Shown here: piece after piece, positions 37,651 through 50,705 of the stretch | Numbering within the stretch: position 1 is the stretch's first letter | Layout: every line of letters begins with the position of its first letter | NCBI RefSeq assembly: GCF_008831285.2 | Contig: NC_045143.1 | Coordinates: forward strand, 1,771,503-1,835,502 | Length of the DNA: 64,000 nucleotides | Reading direction: 5' to 3' | Source of the DNA: Nymphaea colorata | Taxonomy: Eukaryota > Streptophyta > Magnoliopsida > Nymphaeales > Nymphaeaceae | The notes under the pieces: generated by a model | The model's input: only the letters and a program-made list of their open reading frames with translations | Told to the model about the DNA's origin: nothing | Databases searched by the model: none | Position numbers and translations under genes: made by a program

Positions 37651-40600
37651 CTATGTTGTCAGAATCGGTGGCAAGTAGTCAGACTTGGCACCCAGAACAC
37701 AAGCTTTAGTATCTGGGAAGAACTCCATGCCTGGCAGCTGAGTGACATCGCCATTGTTGGTAACTCCAACAGGATACCTGAGCAAGTGGCCAGGAAGGTC
37801 GCGGTCGAGCATGTCGCTGGAGTACAGATCCCAGTACTTGTCTGCAATTCTGTTAACCTTGCGAATGCATTCCACATTCTCTGGACGCAAAAACAGATCA
37901 TCAAGCATACCGAGGTGCTCATACCATAATGCCATCCGGAAGCCGTGAATTTGTCCCCTGGATGGTCCCCGAGTTGCCAGATGGTATGGCTGGTAAGCGC
38001 CCATGGCTATCTCAGAGTCTCTAGCTCCATCCATGGACCTCTGGTTTATGTTGGCTGATCCAATGATTATGTACTCATCATCAACTATCAAGAAACAGAT
38101 CAGGATATCAGTGTCTGACCCTATTATGTAACGTCATCAACTGTCATAACACCAAAAAAACTTGTGGCAAAGGAAAAAAAAATAATTTCAGAACACTTCA
38201 ACCTAGAATTGGATCTCAGATGAGGAAAGCATTATTTGACAAATTCAAGACATAGAGAGTCTTTCTTCAACACCAACAAAGAACCAGATTTTTAACTTGA
38301 AAAAGTGTAAATTTTTGACATCTATGAGCATACGGTTAAGTAACATTAGACATTAGTAAGCTGCATTGCAGAGAAATGCAGATGCATGGAATTAGGCTTT
38401 GGATACCGAATGCACAGACATCAATAATTCTGAGAATTGATCCAGTCATGCTATAATGGGCATCAAAAAGTAAATTTGTGACATCCATGATCATATGGTG
38501 AAGTAATATTAGACATTAGTGAGCTGCATTGCAGAGAAATGCAGATGCATGGAATTAGGTTTTGGATGCCACATGCACAGAAATCAAGAATTCTGAGAAT
38601 AGATCCAGTCATGATATAATGGGCATGAATGGATTATATAGTTTCCCATCCTAAAGCGTAAGGAAATCATAACTTCGCTCAGATTGTCAGCATAAGCTTT
38701 AGATGTAGTGACCAATAGAACAAAAGAAAGCCAGTTGAGAAGAGCAACAGAAGCTGATTTTCCAGAACATGGTTATATCTTACCGATCATCATCTTGGAA
38801 TGAACATATATCATGAATCTTCTTGCTTTCTGAGCTCTAATGTAATCGGTGTCTGGCTCCGGTGATTCTTCTGGTGCATATTCACCACTCTTCTTTGTCT
38901 CTCGATTGCCGAGGCAGAAAAAAGTCAAATAATCCCTGGGATCTGCTTCAATACGCTTAGCATGTAGAGCCTGAGAAATATCCGTATACATCATCTCCAT
39001 CGTCCTCCTCTGCCAGTCAAGAATTGCTTGAACAGATGCACTTTCAGGCACTCCTTCTGGCCACATTGGCAACACTACATAGACTGCAAACCGTTCTCCA
39101 GCTTCTATTTTACTCACAATCTTCAAGGAAAGTTCCTTAGGTATGAGGTGTAGCGCATCAATGTCTCCAACTTTAATATCATCTTTCTTCCAATCAAATG
39201 AGCTCCCAAGGAAGTACTGGTTTTCAATATAGATAAAACTTTTGGCTCTACGAATAGCATTGACATAAGCATCTTGGATGCTTCGGTCAATTATGTTATC
39301 CTTCCCACTAACCAGACCAGCTTTAGCAGCATCCTCAGGAGTTTCTGGAAATCCAAAAGCAGCACCTCCATCAATTGACCTGAATAACTGAACATTCCAA
39401 GTTTCTCTGTCTTCAGGGAAAGTAACTGGAGATGGTGGGATGATGGTACCGCTCATGTCTCTTAGTTCAACAAGCAAATCCTTTCCACCTTGCTTCCTCC
39501 ACCTTTGCTCAAAGTTGAAGAGGACATCCCATGCAATTGGCCCTTCAAGGCGGCAATGTATGTCATGCCATGGCTCTCTGGGGCCACCCTTCTTGATCGA
39601 TCCACCAGCAAAATTTGGCTGATGGAAGTCATCGTGATGGGCAGTATCCAAAGTTCTAAATAGACTGTGATACTGAGTGTCGTATCGACCATCACAGAGA
39701 TCAATGCCACCAACAAAACTTACAATTCTTCTTCGCTGGCTTCGTCGATTGGGCATTGCGTGGTCCACGACCACAATTTTTTGATGGTGTGTGAACATGG
39801 TAGAGATCTGTAGATCCTGAACGATGCTTCCACCATTGTCCGGGTTTCTGGGGCACAAGACACAGTGAACATCTGAATCCTTAAAATAGTTCATTGTCTC
39901 CTCATCATGCGTAGCCATGAGCCCGTCCTTCTTGAGCAGGCCAACAGAGGTTCGGTCATCCCAAACCAGCAGCATAACTCTCACACCCTCATCGGCTTTC
40001 CTCTTGAGAAGCTGACCAAGGGTAACGTCTCCTCCAGGCTTCTGTCTCTTTGAATCTCTTATCAATGTTATCTCAGTGTAAACAGACCACCCAGTAATGT
40101 ATATCAAATGCTTTGCATTGCTAATTGCGTCAAAGATATCCTCCCAACATCTGTGAGGTTCATAAAATCTCCCATTAGCAAGAGATATTTTAGGGATGAA
40201 ACTATCAGGCACATGGGCGTCTTGATAAAGAGAAATTTTGCATCCTTTTCTCTGAGAAAAGAAGGTGTAAGGCACACCGGGAAAATTTGGGCTCCTTATC
40301 CCTCTTGACCAATGCCGGTCAGCAGAGATATCAAAGAATTGGACCTTAACACGGATCCTAGCTCCTCCTCCAACGGGGTCGCGTTGTTCGTTGCATAAAT
40401 CAAGCCGCCTTTCTATTTCTTGGCCACTTAGGATCTCTTGTACTGGTAAATAGGCCTTTCCTATTAGTGAAGCTCCAATAGCATTTCTCTCCTTTACACT
40501 GAAGATCACATCAGCAGCCATATGTGCACAATAGATGTGAAAGGTTTCATACCAGCGAGGATTAACAGGTTCGTTCTGTAAAATTCTGGTTCTGCCAACC

Positions 40601-42039
40601 GTGGCTTTCTCCAAACCTATAGTTGCATAGATGTCACAACCTCCTTTGCCCAATCCAACAGTCTCTCCGATTCCTTCCACAAGCTTTAAAAGGATTCAGA
40701 GAGTAAATAGCGAAGCACAGAAAACATGAAGAGAGAAAGAAAAGGAAACGTAACATCACCATCATTATAAAGACGATGCTTCGATAGGATGATACGCAAT
40801 ATAATGAAACTCTCTTCAATGGTTGCATCTTAACGGAGTCTTAAGTTCTCAATTGCAATCGATGTTCAAAATGAAGGAAAACATAAATAATAAAATAGAA
40901 CGAGAATCATGTAGCTATCACTCGGGGAAGGTACATAAAGTTCGGAACTCCTGAAATCACTTCTTTTATGAGGCACTGGATCGTGGACTCGGACCTTAGA
41001 ATGAGAAGTGAATCAAAGTTTCAGAAGGCACATATTTTACCATGGTTAATCCTATAATTATTTTCTGTCACTATTTTTAATGCATTTGTTAATAACCATA
41101 GAGTTGAATTTCTTTATTCTTAACAATAAGAAGAAACGGTACCCTGTATACCAATTTTCTCGTATAAAAAGCTAGATCTTACTTTTGAATTTAATGAGAA
41201 CAGTAGTCACGTTTCTTAGAAGTTGGGACCGAGGTGCACGTGCATGTGAGTGTCATATATGTGCGTGTGATGTTTGCTAACCATGGATTCCATTCTGTTC
41301 TAGCAGATATTTTAACTTGTCAGTTAGCAGCGGATGATTTCATTCAAGGAATTTATAATTTTAGTTTCCACTGAAATGATAAATTAAGGATGGTTGCTAT
41401 TTTTACAATGATCATCCTCTTTGACTGGATTGGCGTTCTTAAAATCGTTTTCTCCTTGAATGGGACTATTTTCCATCCCGATACAAGGTCGGATTCGAGG
41501 ATAAAAAAATATTTTCCATTTTGGAAAATGTATACTTTCACAAGGAATTCCGTTTTCGATTTGATTCAATCGATTCTGTGAATCGTTTTGATGGTTGATT
41601 CCGTTCGAATACCAATTTAATGACGTTTCTCAATATTTGCCATTTAAAGGTCCAAATTGTCACGAACAGGGCTAGCTAATATGCCGGACTGGAGAAAGAC
41701 GAAATAATTCGATGATCTATTCATACGTAATCCACTTTTTGGAATATATATTAATCTCCAAAAAGTGAACTCATCACAGATTTACTTCGAAGATGCAGAT
41801 CGTTCTAAATAGTAAATTATAGAATCAACAGCAAGATTCCACACTTCGATCGCAGAAACTGTCACAGAAACTCGAAGATCAATCCTAACTTCATTGGAGT
41901 TGGGCAAACTTAATTTGTGCAAGCAAGTCATTACCTTTCGAAGAAGCCTCGGGCCTCCGGCACCGCCCCCATGCGGCGAGAGTGAATCGGCCTCGTAGAT
42001 CGTCGCGTGGAGCGTCCCATGGAGAAGGATCTTCGCCAT
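37651..42039 (-). CDS. PLDALPHA1: Phospholipase D alpha
   Basis: Three coding exons: 42039-41935 (35 codons, donor AAG|GTAATG), 40683-38784 (1,900 nt) and 38084-37651 (434 nt). They give 812 residues, the usual length for plant PLD alpha (810 in Arabidopsis). The N-terminal C2 domain starts [20 protein letters not shown]. The two catalytic HKD motifs are intact: H335-x-K337-x4-D342 (HHQKIVVVD) and H663-x-K665-x4-D670 (HSKMMIVDD). The second is interrupted by the last intron, whose donor splits the codon of Val669. An ERF tripeptide at 565-567 stands where the DRY-like G-alpha contact motif lies in Arabidopsis PLD alpha 1. The ending [10 protein letters not shown] is canonical. The enzyme hydrolyses phosphatidylcholine and related lipids to phosphatidic acid with calcium-dependent membrane binding, and acts in stress and ABA signalling. 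Exon 2 begins after AAAG at 40684. No defect is visible. Confidence 0.98.
38302..38628. repeat. 163-bp tandem duplication inside the last PLD intron
   Basis: Two copies offset by 163 bp (about 38302-38463 and 38465-38628). They share gcattgcagagaaatgcaga, tgcatggaattagg and gatccagtcatg in the same order, with about 10% differences. The duplication fills nearly half of the 699-nt intron 38085-38783 and leaves the exons untouched. Confidence 0.9.
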
Positions 42040-42349
42040 GATCAGGTAACTGACTCTACCAGAAAGCTCCTCTTTTACAGCAAATTCGCTCTATGCAGCA
42101 GAGGAGACAGGAGATTGAAGCAGCAAACGTCAATCAGAAGATTCCAATTTCCCTCTAATGGAACGCATAATTCCGCAACCTCAGAAGGTATGAGCAGTGA
42201 AGGAAGGAAACTAAAGAAGGCTCAATGCCGACGTCCGGGGAATGGAGACCATAAAAGGAGAGTGAACTTCGGATCTGAACGGAAGGAGAGAGCTACGTTG
42301 TTACAGTTAGATGAAGGAGGGTCTTCTTCGAATGCTGCATCCTTATATA
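42040..42349 (-). promoter_or_regulatory. PLD core promoter and 5' leader with two upstream ORFs
   Basis: On the minus strand TATATAAG lies at 42349-42342, so transcription should start near 42312. The inferred leader of about 270 nt contains two short upstream ORFs: 42252-42211 (13 residues, MVSIPRTSALSLL) and 42168-42130 (12 residues, MRSIRGKLESSD). Both end before the main ATG at 42039. A 5' UTR intron, common in PLD alpha genes, could remove one or both. Confidence 0.5.
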
Positions 42350-42589
42350 CTCGCTACCACACACGTAGTCCCTCTCTACATGATATGATGCGAATTTCCT
42401 ATTATGCCCTTCACATAAACCACGTACATCCTGGCATGGCACTGCTAATGATCACGGATCTTCTTCCCCATGTTTTGGATCCAAGTTAGATATCTGGATA
42501 TATGATCTGGATGCAAATTAGTAGTTGGTTTGAGTTTTGCATCCGGCTTCCCACTTGAGTTGTCCAAACGTGGCAGAGTAGAAAACTTT

Positions 42590-42700
42590 TCCGGAGGGAC
42601 ACTCATTCACAAATTTTCATACTCAAAAGAGCACTCATATATATAATTGAGCAAATATTTGAAACTGTTAATGTGAAAATAAAGAAATATTGATGAAGCC
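42590..42700. repeat. Degraded dispersed repeat, copy 3
   Basis: Matches 1770-1865 in order: acactcattcacaaattttc, gagcactcatatatata, gagcaaatatttgaaactgt and taatgtgaaaataaagaaa. Confidence 0.55.
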
Positions 42701-42815
42701 GTATGCGGATCAGATTTTGAAATATGATCAGTCTGAGATCTTCCATTTTTAAACCTTTTTTAGAATCTGACCATGCATCAGATCGTGATGATATTTTTGA
42801 GTCAGCCAGATCTAT

Positions 42816-42816
42816 G

Positions 42817-42845
<29 letters not shown>
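42816..42845. repeat. (CT)n microsatellite
   Basis: An uninterrupted CT run of about 30 bp. Confidence 0.95.
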
Positions 42846-42847
<2 letters not shown>

Positions 42848-43121
42848 ATTTTAAATGTACGGATAAAAAACAACTTTGGTTTTTGGTGATAAAAATTAAT
42901 ATTTTTTTGTCACAAAAAAGTAAGATTCTTGATTTTCTATCCTTTAAATATTTTTAGATGTTGGGTTTCAGTTTTATTAAAGCTTAAAAATTTAGACATA
43001 CCAACCTCATACATACTGTTTGGTCATGTGTAAACTTGCCAACAGCCAAGTGGATGAGCCATGTACACCATATAGGCGCACTTGAGGATGGTCTTCAATA
43101 TGGAAAGGATAAACGAAGCTC

Positions 43122-43131
<10 letters not shown>

Positions 43132-43150
<19 letters not shown>
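43132..43150. repeat. Poly-A tract
   Basis: A run of about 19 A following gaagctc. No other retroposon hallmark was identified. Confidence 0.9.
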
Positions 43151-43153
<3 letters not shown>

Positions 43154-44082
43154 ATGGTAAAACATTTCTCCCAGTTCATATGAACTTTTTTTTCAATGTA
43201 GTCAGCGTCCATATACAGGACGCTTTAATCTTGTCAGATGCCATGTGGCTAAAATTTAGAAATTTGTCGCTAGAGAAGTTATTGCGTTGGCATTAGCAGC
43301 AGTAAGGTGCGGTAACTGGTTGTTTCGACAACGATTGATGGCTTCTTTTAGCGACGAATTTTTTAATGTCAGCAATTTAACAAATATCTGCATCCGGCAG
43401 CATGGACTTTGTACATTTGTGTGTATATTTTCTCTTTATTCGAGAAGAAGCAAAAAGTTTAGTAGGCCCGATAAATTATGCCTTCGACACTGCTCGAAAT
43501 GAAAAAGAACAAGGTTATCTGGTTTGCCAGCAACGAGTTCCCATGAAACCCACTGAAATGGAGTGTGAGTAACATCGGTTTCCATGCCTCAATATCTATA
43601 CTTATGTAAAGCTAAAGAATATACTAATGAAAACCATCGTTAAGCCGAAAAGTAGCTATTGTTTCCTTAAATCATAATATCCCTTATAATACGGAGAGTG
43701 GAGTTACATAGAGGTGACCGAGCACATACACACAGATAAGTTCACACCATTCGTCCAGGGATAATAACCATTTACAACAGGCTTTGAACATGAGGGCCTT
43801 GATGCTAACTACATCTCTGTATTGACCATAGGAGAAAAAACCTAAAAAGAGAGGGAAGAAACAAAAAAGCATGATTCGTATTGCATTTTTACTTGATTCA
43901 GTAGTATAAGTGTCATGGCTCCCAAAGCTCATTTGCCCAGTTCCCTCGCTTAGAAGTTCTTATAACTTAAGAAAGCGCGAGTGAAGAAGATCCCAAGAAA
44001 AGCATCTGCAACCTGAGGTAGGGTCAGCATACATGGTAGTAAATCTCTGCAACGCAGCACTGCGGGCTTTGTGTAGAAGAAG

Positions 44083-47000
44083 TTACAAGTTGGTATCTAT
44101 TTCATCAGAAATCTTTAGAAGATAATTAATGTCAGTTTCTGGATAGTGCTGTAGTAGCTTGAGATTGGCAATAAAATCACCCCTCAACAGCTTGCTTCTG
44201 ACACATAGCAGCATAGCACAACATATGCGCAACAACATGTCCTTCAGACACCAATAAATGGGTCATGTTAAATGACAGTAACTGCATTTTCAATTTGAAG
44301 ATTATGTGCACAGTTGCATGCATAAGGTCTTGTTCTAGATACCTGGACACCAGAAGGGTCACCAAGAAGAGAATCCCATATTCTCAAGATGGTTTTGAAA
44401 CTGAACTCCTGGGTAAGCAACAGAGTGATCCACCTAAATGCAAAAAACTGGGGATTAACCTGACAAATGAGAGAGTTATTTTAGAAACCTATTGTATCAC
44501 AAGACCTTTCTATAATGAAAATACATATAAAAACGAAAATATTTAGCAAAATTTGCATCAACTATGTTAACCAGCTATAAGGTGGAGTTTTAGACATTTT
44601 CCCTAAGCTAAAATGAATGAATTTGGCTTTCAAATGGACTTTAAATATTTTGAACGGTTAAATTGAAATGGTTTTCATACTGAAACAAAAATGTTAACCA
44701 TCAAAATGTTGTACTCATGCAGAGGAACTCCTTCGCATGGCAAGAAAACTTCCTTCCCGAGGAAAGGAAACATGAATTTCATACTTAGGATTGCAAAAGA
44801 ATAGACCACACATTTAATAACATCGGCATGTTTCGTTCACATTTAATAGCCTTTGGAAAGTACTTGTACTTTCAGTTACCAAGCCCTTAAATCAATGTTT
44901 CAGAAGAGAATAATAAAACAGATGTCATCAGCCAATTGCTAAGGATTACCTTTAACAGGTTGACGACAAGTGGACCAGGTTCCAAGAACGTTTTGATTTT
45001 AATAGATTAGTTTCAATTTCAGCAGACTGACCAAGTAAATCAAGGAAACTCTGACTGACGAAAAAAATGGTAAATCATGCATAGGATTTCATAAGGATAT
45101 ATAACTACCATATTTTTTTCCAAGCCTCCAGACAAAGCATTAGGTTTAAAAATTAAACAGTAACCATGTCTGCCCTAGTTGTAACTTAACTGGAGGAATG
45201 AATTTTACCTTGTTAACAATCACAAGATGACGCCACAGCTCTTCATCATAGGATTTAAGTAACTCTGACAAACGTGAGAGTGTAGAGTGGATACCAACAG
45301 AACTGTTGTCTAGCTGCTGACAGAAGTGATCCACTGAATCACTTAACAGTCGAACAAAACATGCAAAGCTGTCTGCTTCTGCATTTGACTGTCAATAAAA
45401 TTGATGAAGACAGTTAAAAGGTGTTGGAAAGTAAAAGAGCCAGTGAGCTGGAGAACAATCAGACAGCTAAAAGTGAATAAATACCATAGGATGTGCAAAA
45501 AGAGTAATTTCTGGAAGGATGCTGCGTTTAGTCATCCTTTAGATGTTCATCTAGAGATAGTATGTTTATCTAGAGACAGTAAGCAAGCAAAGAACATAAA
45601 GAATACAACCAACTAATCAGCATGAATCACACACAAATGTATAAATACCCATATCAATAAGAATTGCATGTGTAAAAAGATCCAGTATTCCTTCCTGAAA
45701 ACAAGAAATTAGTGAAAAAGATGTGATTGCTTACAGCAATTCCTTCATCAACATCTGTTCTGAAAACATAATACAGAGGAGCTAAAACCTCATTCATTCC
45801 TTGTACATAACCGATAACCGGATTCATCTTGGCAAACAAAAGAAGAATACTTCTCATTGCTTCCTGGATGAAACAGGAAGATGTCAACTGAAGGGGTTAA
45901 AGAACCAACCAGTTTTAGCAAAAAAAAAAAAATTAAAGGAATATACCTGATTCTCATGGCTAAATGAAGAATCGCCAGAGAAGAAACTCATCTCTGGGTG
46001 GGTACGAACCAGATCACGGTTGATTTGCTCTTCAATCTCTGCATACTAGGTAAAAACATCACTTTCACTTAACTTTTAAAGTTTTTTGACTAAATTACGT
46101 CATAAAGTGCTACTATGTCTGTATAAATAAATGTAGCATATTTACTTGGAAATACTTGTTCCAGACACTAGACTTCCCAACATTGAGAGGATGGTCTCCA
46201 TCTGAAATTTCCTGTCTTCTAAGTGGACCATCAGTGGAATTGTCCATGTCTTGATGGCCAGAATTTGATTCTTCTTCCAATCTCCTAGTTAATTCAGACT
46301 GCCTAGACATAATGAGAATGTAAATTGCAGATGGACTTGTAAATGATTCGTAAATAGCAACATTCTGAAACTGAAGCTGCAGTCTGTTTTATAAATCAAC
46401 AAAAGTGTGTGTTGCAATGTCATACAGGGCTCAATAGAAGATCAGCTTTTAAGGCAGCATACTTTGCTCTGTTTTCTGCCAGTTCCACCTCCCATAAATC
46501 TCTTTCAACTGGCAAATAACCTAGTAGAATCTAACCATAAAAGAAAGAGATAAGTTAGCTGACACGAGCATCCACTAAAAGCAAGATCATTGATGTCCAA
46601 AATTGAATGACTTTAGTAAAATATTAGCTGTTCGGTTGTATACTCTACAAAAAAATTTATACCTAAAAAATCATGTTCAAAATATAAAATACAGCAAAAT
46701 ATAAAATACAGCATGTACAGAAACAAACGGGTCATAGTCACTTTGTCCCTTTGAAGTTGCTAATCATCCTTTTTGACCTGAAATAAGTTGTTGCATAGTA
46801 GCCTAGCCAAAAAGAAAAGTCATAATTGATCAAGGCTTACCATCTAGACCAGATCCCTTATTTGACTTTTCTACGACATATCAATACAATCTAATGTGAA
46901 AAACGTATTTTCCAATATTACACATCTTTGTCAGTAAATGCTGCAACTCAATACAATGAAGCTTTACCTTCCATGTTGTTGCCCGCAGCCTGCCTCCATC

Positions 47001-47598
47001 TGGAATACCAGATTTAGCAATTCTTTGCAGCACATCTAAGCGTATAACCTCTCTGGAAAGCTTCAACAAGTGAAAAGAAACAAAACCTTCAAAGACCAAA
47101 TAGTAGGAACCACATAAATCATGCAAAATGCAAGACCACGGAAGCAATTTCAGTAGTCCGTCGAGTTCATTAGATGCACCCATCAACCAAGGATGAATGG
47201 ATATATATTATGATAAGGAACAAAAAAAAAGGGGGAAATTTCTTGGGAACTCTGACCTCGAATTCTAAGTCCGACAGCTTTGCTTCTTCAGCCATGGAAA
47301 TGGGCACCGGCGGAGCAGCCTCCTTCGCTAACCTTTCTTTGCGCACGTTCTCGTCCGCTTGTGCTTTAAGGCATTCTTCTTCTTCCTCATACTCTACAGC
47401 CTTTCTCTCCTTTCCCAACTCTGGATCGTGCCATTTTATCGGCACAAGCTCCTCTGTGGACTCAAACTGTCCATCGCTGAGATGATCGTCATTGTTTTCA
47501 TTGGTAGCTATGGCAGAAGAGTCCCAGAAACCCGATCCTCCAAGCCAATCTGGGACAGCTCGTTTGATCTGGGGTGGATTGAGCTTGGGCCTGAACAT
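44083..47598 (-). CDS. TBC-domain Rab GTPase-activating protein (TBC1D13/Gyp1-like)
   Basis: Nine coding exons with matching phases: 47598-47257, 47060-46968, 46530-46426, 46298-46146, 46045-45947, 45863-45735, 45388-45209, 44459-44343 and 44241-44083. They total 1,377 nt, or 458 residues. The N-terminal 114 residues include PDWLGGSGFW and an acidic, charged stretch. The TBC domain runs from about residue 125 (GIPDGGRLRATTWK) to the C-terminus. The arginine finger IxxDxxR is I239-D242-R245 (INRDLVRTHPE) and the glutamine finger is Y283-V-Q285 in GYVQGMNE, so both catalytic fingers are present. Other blocks are VNPQFFAFRWITLLLTQEF and LLQHYPETDI near the end. Such proteins speed GTP hydrolysis by Rab/Ypt GTPases in vesicle traffic; the Rab target is unknown. 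The start is the only ATG before the conserved region. Every exon starts and ends in phase 0. The first donor is the weaker G|GTCAGA. Confidence 0.95.
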
Positions 47599-50224
47599 CG
47601 TCGATGATACGAAACTCTCATCCTCGAGGAAGAAACGGGAGAAAGTTGAGAAAGAGAGAGAGAGAAAGAGCGGGGAGTTTCCCTCGCTCCTCAGACTGGT
47701 AGGCAAGACAGACCGTTGGGAATAAAATCTAGTTGATTTATAAATTATAAGTATCCCAATATTTGGAAAATTATAAATAATGACTTAAATCAAATTTGTA
47801 ATTCATAAAACAGCCATAAATAAAAACTCAAAAAATACACTAAAAAGATATTTTACTTTAAAAATGCTTTAATAAAGAGTTTTCAATCTATGTTTTGTTT
47901 GTTAGTCTCTTCGAGACTTGGTCTTTTCAACGACAAATATGTTTGTCAGTCCCTTCAAGACTTAGTCTTTTTTTAAAAAAAAGTGTGCAGATAAAATGGA
48001 AAAAATATGGAACCCTTATTGATCCGGTACTGACCCGATTTGGGTTTAAACCTAATCTTCAAATTTCGGTATCAGGCCCAAACCATAAATTATATGGCCT
48101 GAGTGGATAATTTATTTAAAATATTATTTTATTTTAAAAAATATATATATTATTATAACCATATTATTATATTTTTTTACGCACCTTATAATCAGATTGG
48201 GTCCAAGCTGCGGGTCTAGGCCAGGCGGCGCCAATGCCCAGCCTTGATGAAAAGATGTATTTTATCAAAAGCAGGTTATATACATAATTTTAAGAAAAAC
48301 AGTGTGAAAGCAGGTTAATAATTAATGAATAGTTTTTTATTAAGAGTAAAATAAAATTTTTACTGTATTTTACTTTTTATTTTTTTTTGTAAATTTAAAA
48401 GTAGTTGTTTGTATCTTTTTCAAAGCAAAACCTAAAAATGTGTCTGGATACCCTTCAAAACTAAGTTTGAGAAGGAAAAACAATGTTTTGTCTTCCTCAC
48501 GTCATTTTGAAGATGTTTGGATCAGCTCCAAATGGTGTTTGTCTCCCCTTTTTTAAATAACCTGCTGGATGTCTTTTCTTTCATCCAAAACTAAGTTTTG
48601 GAGCACATCATATCATTATCATTGTTATCATTGAAATTAAAACAGCCTTTTTGTAAATCATGTTAAGGTGATGTTTTCTCATTAATGTACCATGGTTGTC
48701 TACGCCATTAAGTTGAAAGGTTGCTTGTGTTGCCGACCGAACATTGCTCGAAAGACAAGTGGGGTTCAATTGGATGTTGAGCCAAGCAGAAAGCTGTGCA
48801 CGTGTAATGTGCAACGTAGTTGTGAAAGGACGAAGCGTGTCAGTGCAGTATGATCAGCAGTCTCTTTGAAAGATGCAATCCCTTCAATAAGCTTTCCACG
48901 CGTAGCGTTAGGTTGTGCATGCAGCGCTCATGGGTTAGGCTAATTTCTCTGGTGGACATGTAATCTGCATCTACAACTGCGTATGGTATTGCATGGGGCG
49001 AGCAAGTAAAACCTTACCGTTACCGTCAAGTAAGACAATGGTGCAACTAGGCTGAGGACTTCTTCTTAAAGGAAAGTATTTTTTCACCTAGATTTAATAT
49101 AGAGGTATTATTATAAAAAGACCTCATGACCACGGCTTGTCAATGGCTTATTATGAGTTAATATTCAGTAATGATTTAGGCTTGTAGAAACCTTGAACAC
49201 CGTGCAAGCTAAATAAGCTTGAAAAAGTCGGCCCATTACAACCCATGCCGTTTAATGCATTTTAACACAATGAACTTTAATTCGTTTTATATTACTAAAT
49301 TAATGCACATACGTATTTGTTTTATCATCTGAACTGCGTACAGGCATACATCACCATGGCACTTTTCAGCCTGTTTCTGTTTTTTATTCTTAATGGATAA
49401 TAATATAGAAATAATATCTTATGGGTAATATTTAAAAATTTTAAATAGTTTTTAAAAGTACCATCTAGGACTCATTTTTTGTCATCCAAGCAAAAACTAG
49501 GTTTTAAAAGTGAAAAGAGAAATGTTTTTTACAAAAACCATTTTTTAAAAATGTCAATCTAAGCATTTATCACTAGTACCTAAAATGGTACAACTTTCTA
49601 TTGTTCAAAGTCCATTTGCAATAATTAGATAAAAAAGTATCAAATGATCATAAATTTACTTCTATAATTTCAGTGGTTAAATTAGCGAGAAAATATTATA
49701 GTACCCTTCGAAAAGGATGCACCAAATCAAATTCGTTAAGAATAAATTTAACTAATTTACTGGAAATGCAATAATCTTATTTGGTACACATAGTTAAATG
49801 CAAAGTCATGAACGTAAAGGTATTGTTAACTAAAAGGGTGTCGTAGCTATTTTATTTGTTAGCTACTGAAAAAAAAAAGAAAAGAAAAAGAAAAATGCCG
49901 ACATGGTTATTGTCATCAAAGTATCAGCCAAAAGAATTACAGGTTTCGTTTTTTCTTTCCTCTTTAAATATTGATCAGAGTTCATTGTCAACATCGTAAT
50001 TCCTTTCGCATCATGAGTGCCTGAATTTATGGTCAATTACTGTCATATTCTGTGATACTGTACTCTCTATTTCCAACATACAACTCCTCTGGTTCTCATC
50101 GAAGTTGTTTCCTAACAGCTTGATGCATGATATGCAGTTAGAACTTTTTTTTTTTTTTACCAATATATGCTGATTTTGTTCCTTTTTTGCATGAATGTCA
50201 AGTAGAGGTGATTTTGTCTTGAGG

Positions 50225-50705
50225 GGCACAATGGCTTCATTTCAAGTATTACAGGTATCAACCTCATGTGTAGAGGCAACAAAAGCAAGCCCAGTGCCCA
50301 AGAAGAATAAGAGGTTGGACGGGAGTTTCAGGTCTCTTTGTTGCTCAGTGGAGTAGTCAGTTTTCATTTCAAGTATTACAAGTATCAACCTCATGTTCTT
50401 GATCACCGATACACAAGGTGAAGCACAGCAGGAGCGGCACCCTATAGAGGCAACAAAAGCAAGCCTAGTGCCCAAGGAGAATAAGAGGTTGGATGGAAAC
50501 TTAAGGTCTCTTTGCCGCTTGGTGGGTAGTCAGTTTTCATTTCAAGTATCAACCTTATGTTCTGCAAAAAGATACTACTGATACACAAGTTGAATCACAA
50601 TAGAAGTAACACTCTATACAGGCAACAAAAGCAAGCCCAATGCCTAAAGGGAATAAAGGATTGGACGGGAGCTTCAAGCCTCTCTACCACTAGATGGGGT
50701 CATGC
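50225..50705. repeat. Three decayed tandem copies of a 160-185 bp unit
   Basis: The block ggcaacaaaagcaagcc, agtgcccaaggagaataaga and ggttgga...ggtctctttg recurs starting near 50273, 50457 and 50619. The intervening parts also correspond (tttcatttcaagtat, caacctcatgttct, gatacacaagttgaa). Divergence is roughly 10-20%. Minus-strand frames within it are interrupted. The origin is unknown. Confidence 0.85.

Larger units (their letters stand above)
42350..44080. other. Intergenic region between the PLD promoter and the TBC gene 3' end
   Basis: Holds a dispersed repeat copy at about 42590-42700, a CT run (about 42816-42845) and a poly-A tract (about 43132-43150). A short perfect hairpin lies at about 43205-43225 (agcgtcc and ggacgct arms). 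Toward 43.7-44.08 kb it probably includes the 3' UTR of the TBC gene. No coding exon is supported. Confidence 0.45.

Noticed and set aside
42007-42489. 160-residue plus-strand frame
   Set aside because: It lies opposite the PLD first exon, leader and TATA box; no family resemblance.
43205-43225. Perfect 7-bp hairpin agcgtcc...ggacgct as a terminator or small RNA
   Set aside because: Too short for a plant microRNA precursor, and isolated; no mature microRNA sequence that I know matches.
44433-44459. AG at 44435-44434 as the start of the eighth TBC exon
   Set aside because: The reading frame continues upstream through VNPQFFAFR, a conserved TBC block, so the true acceptor is the CAG at 44462-44460.
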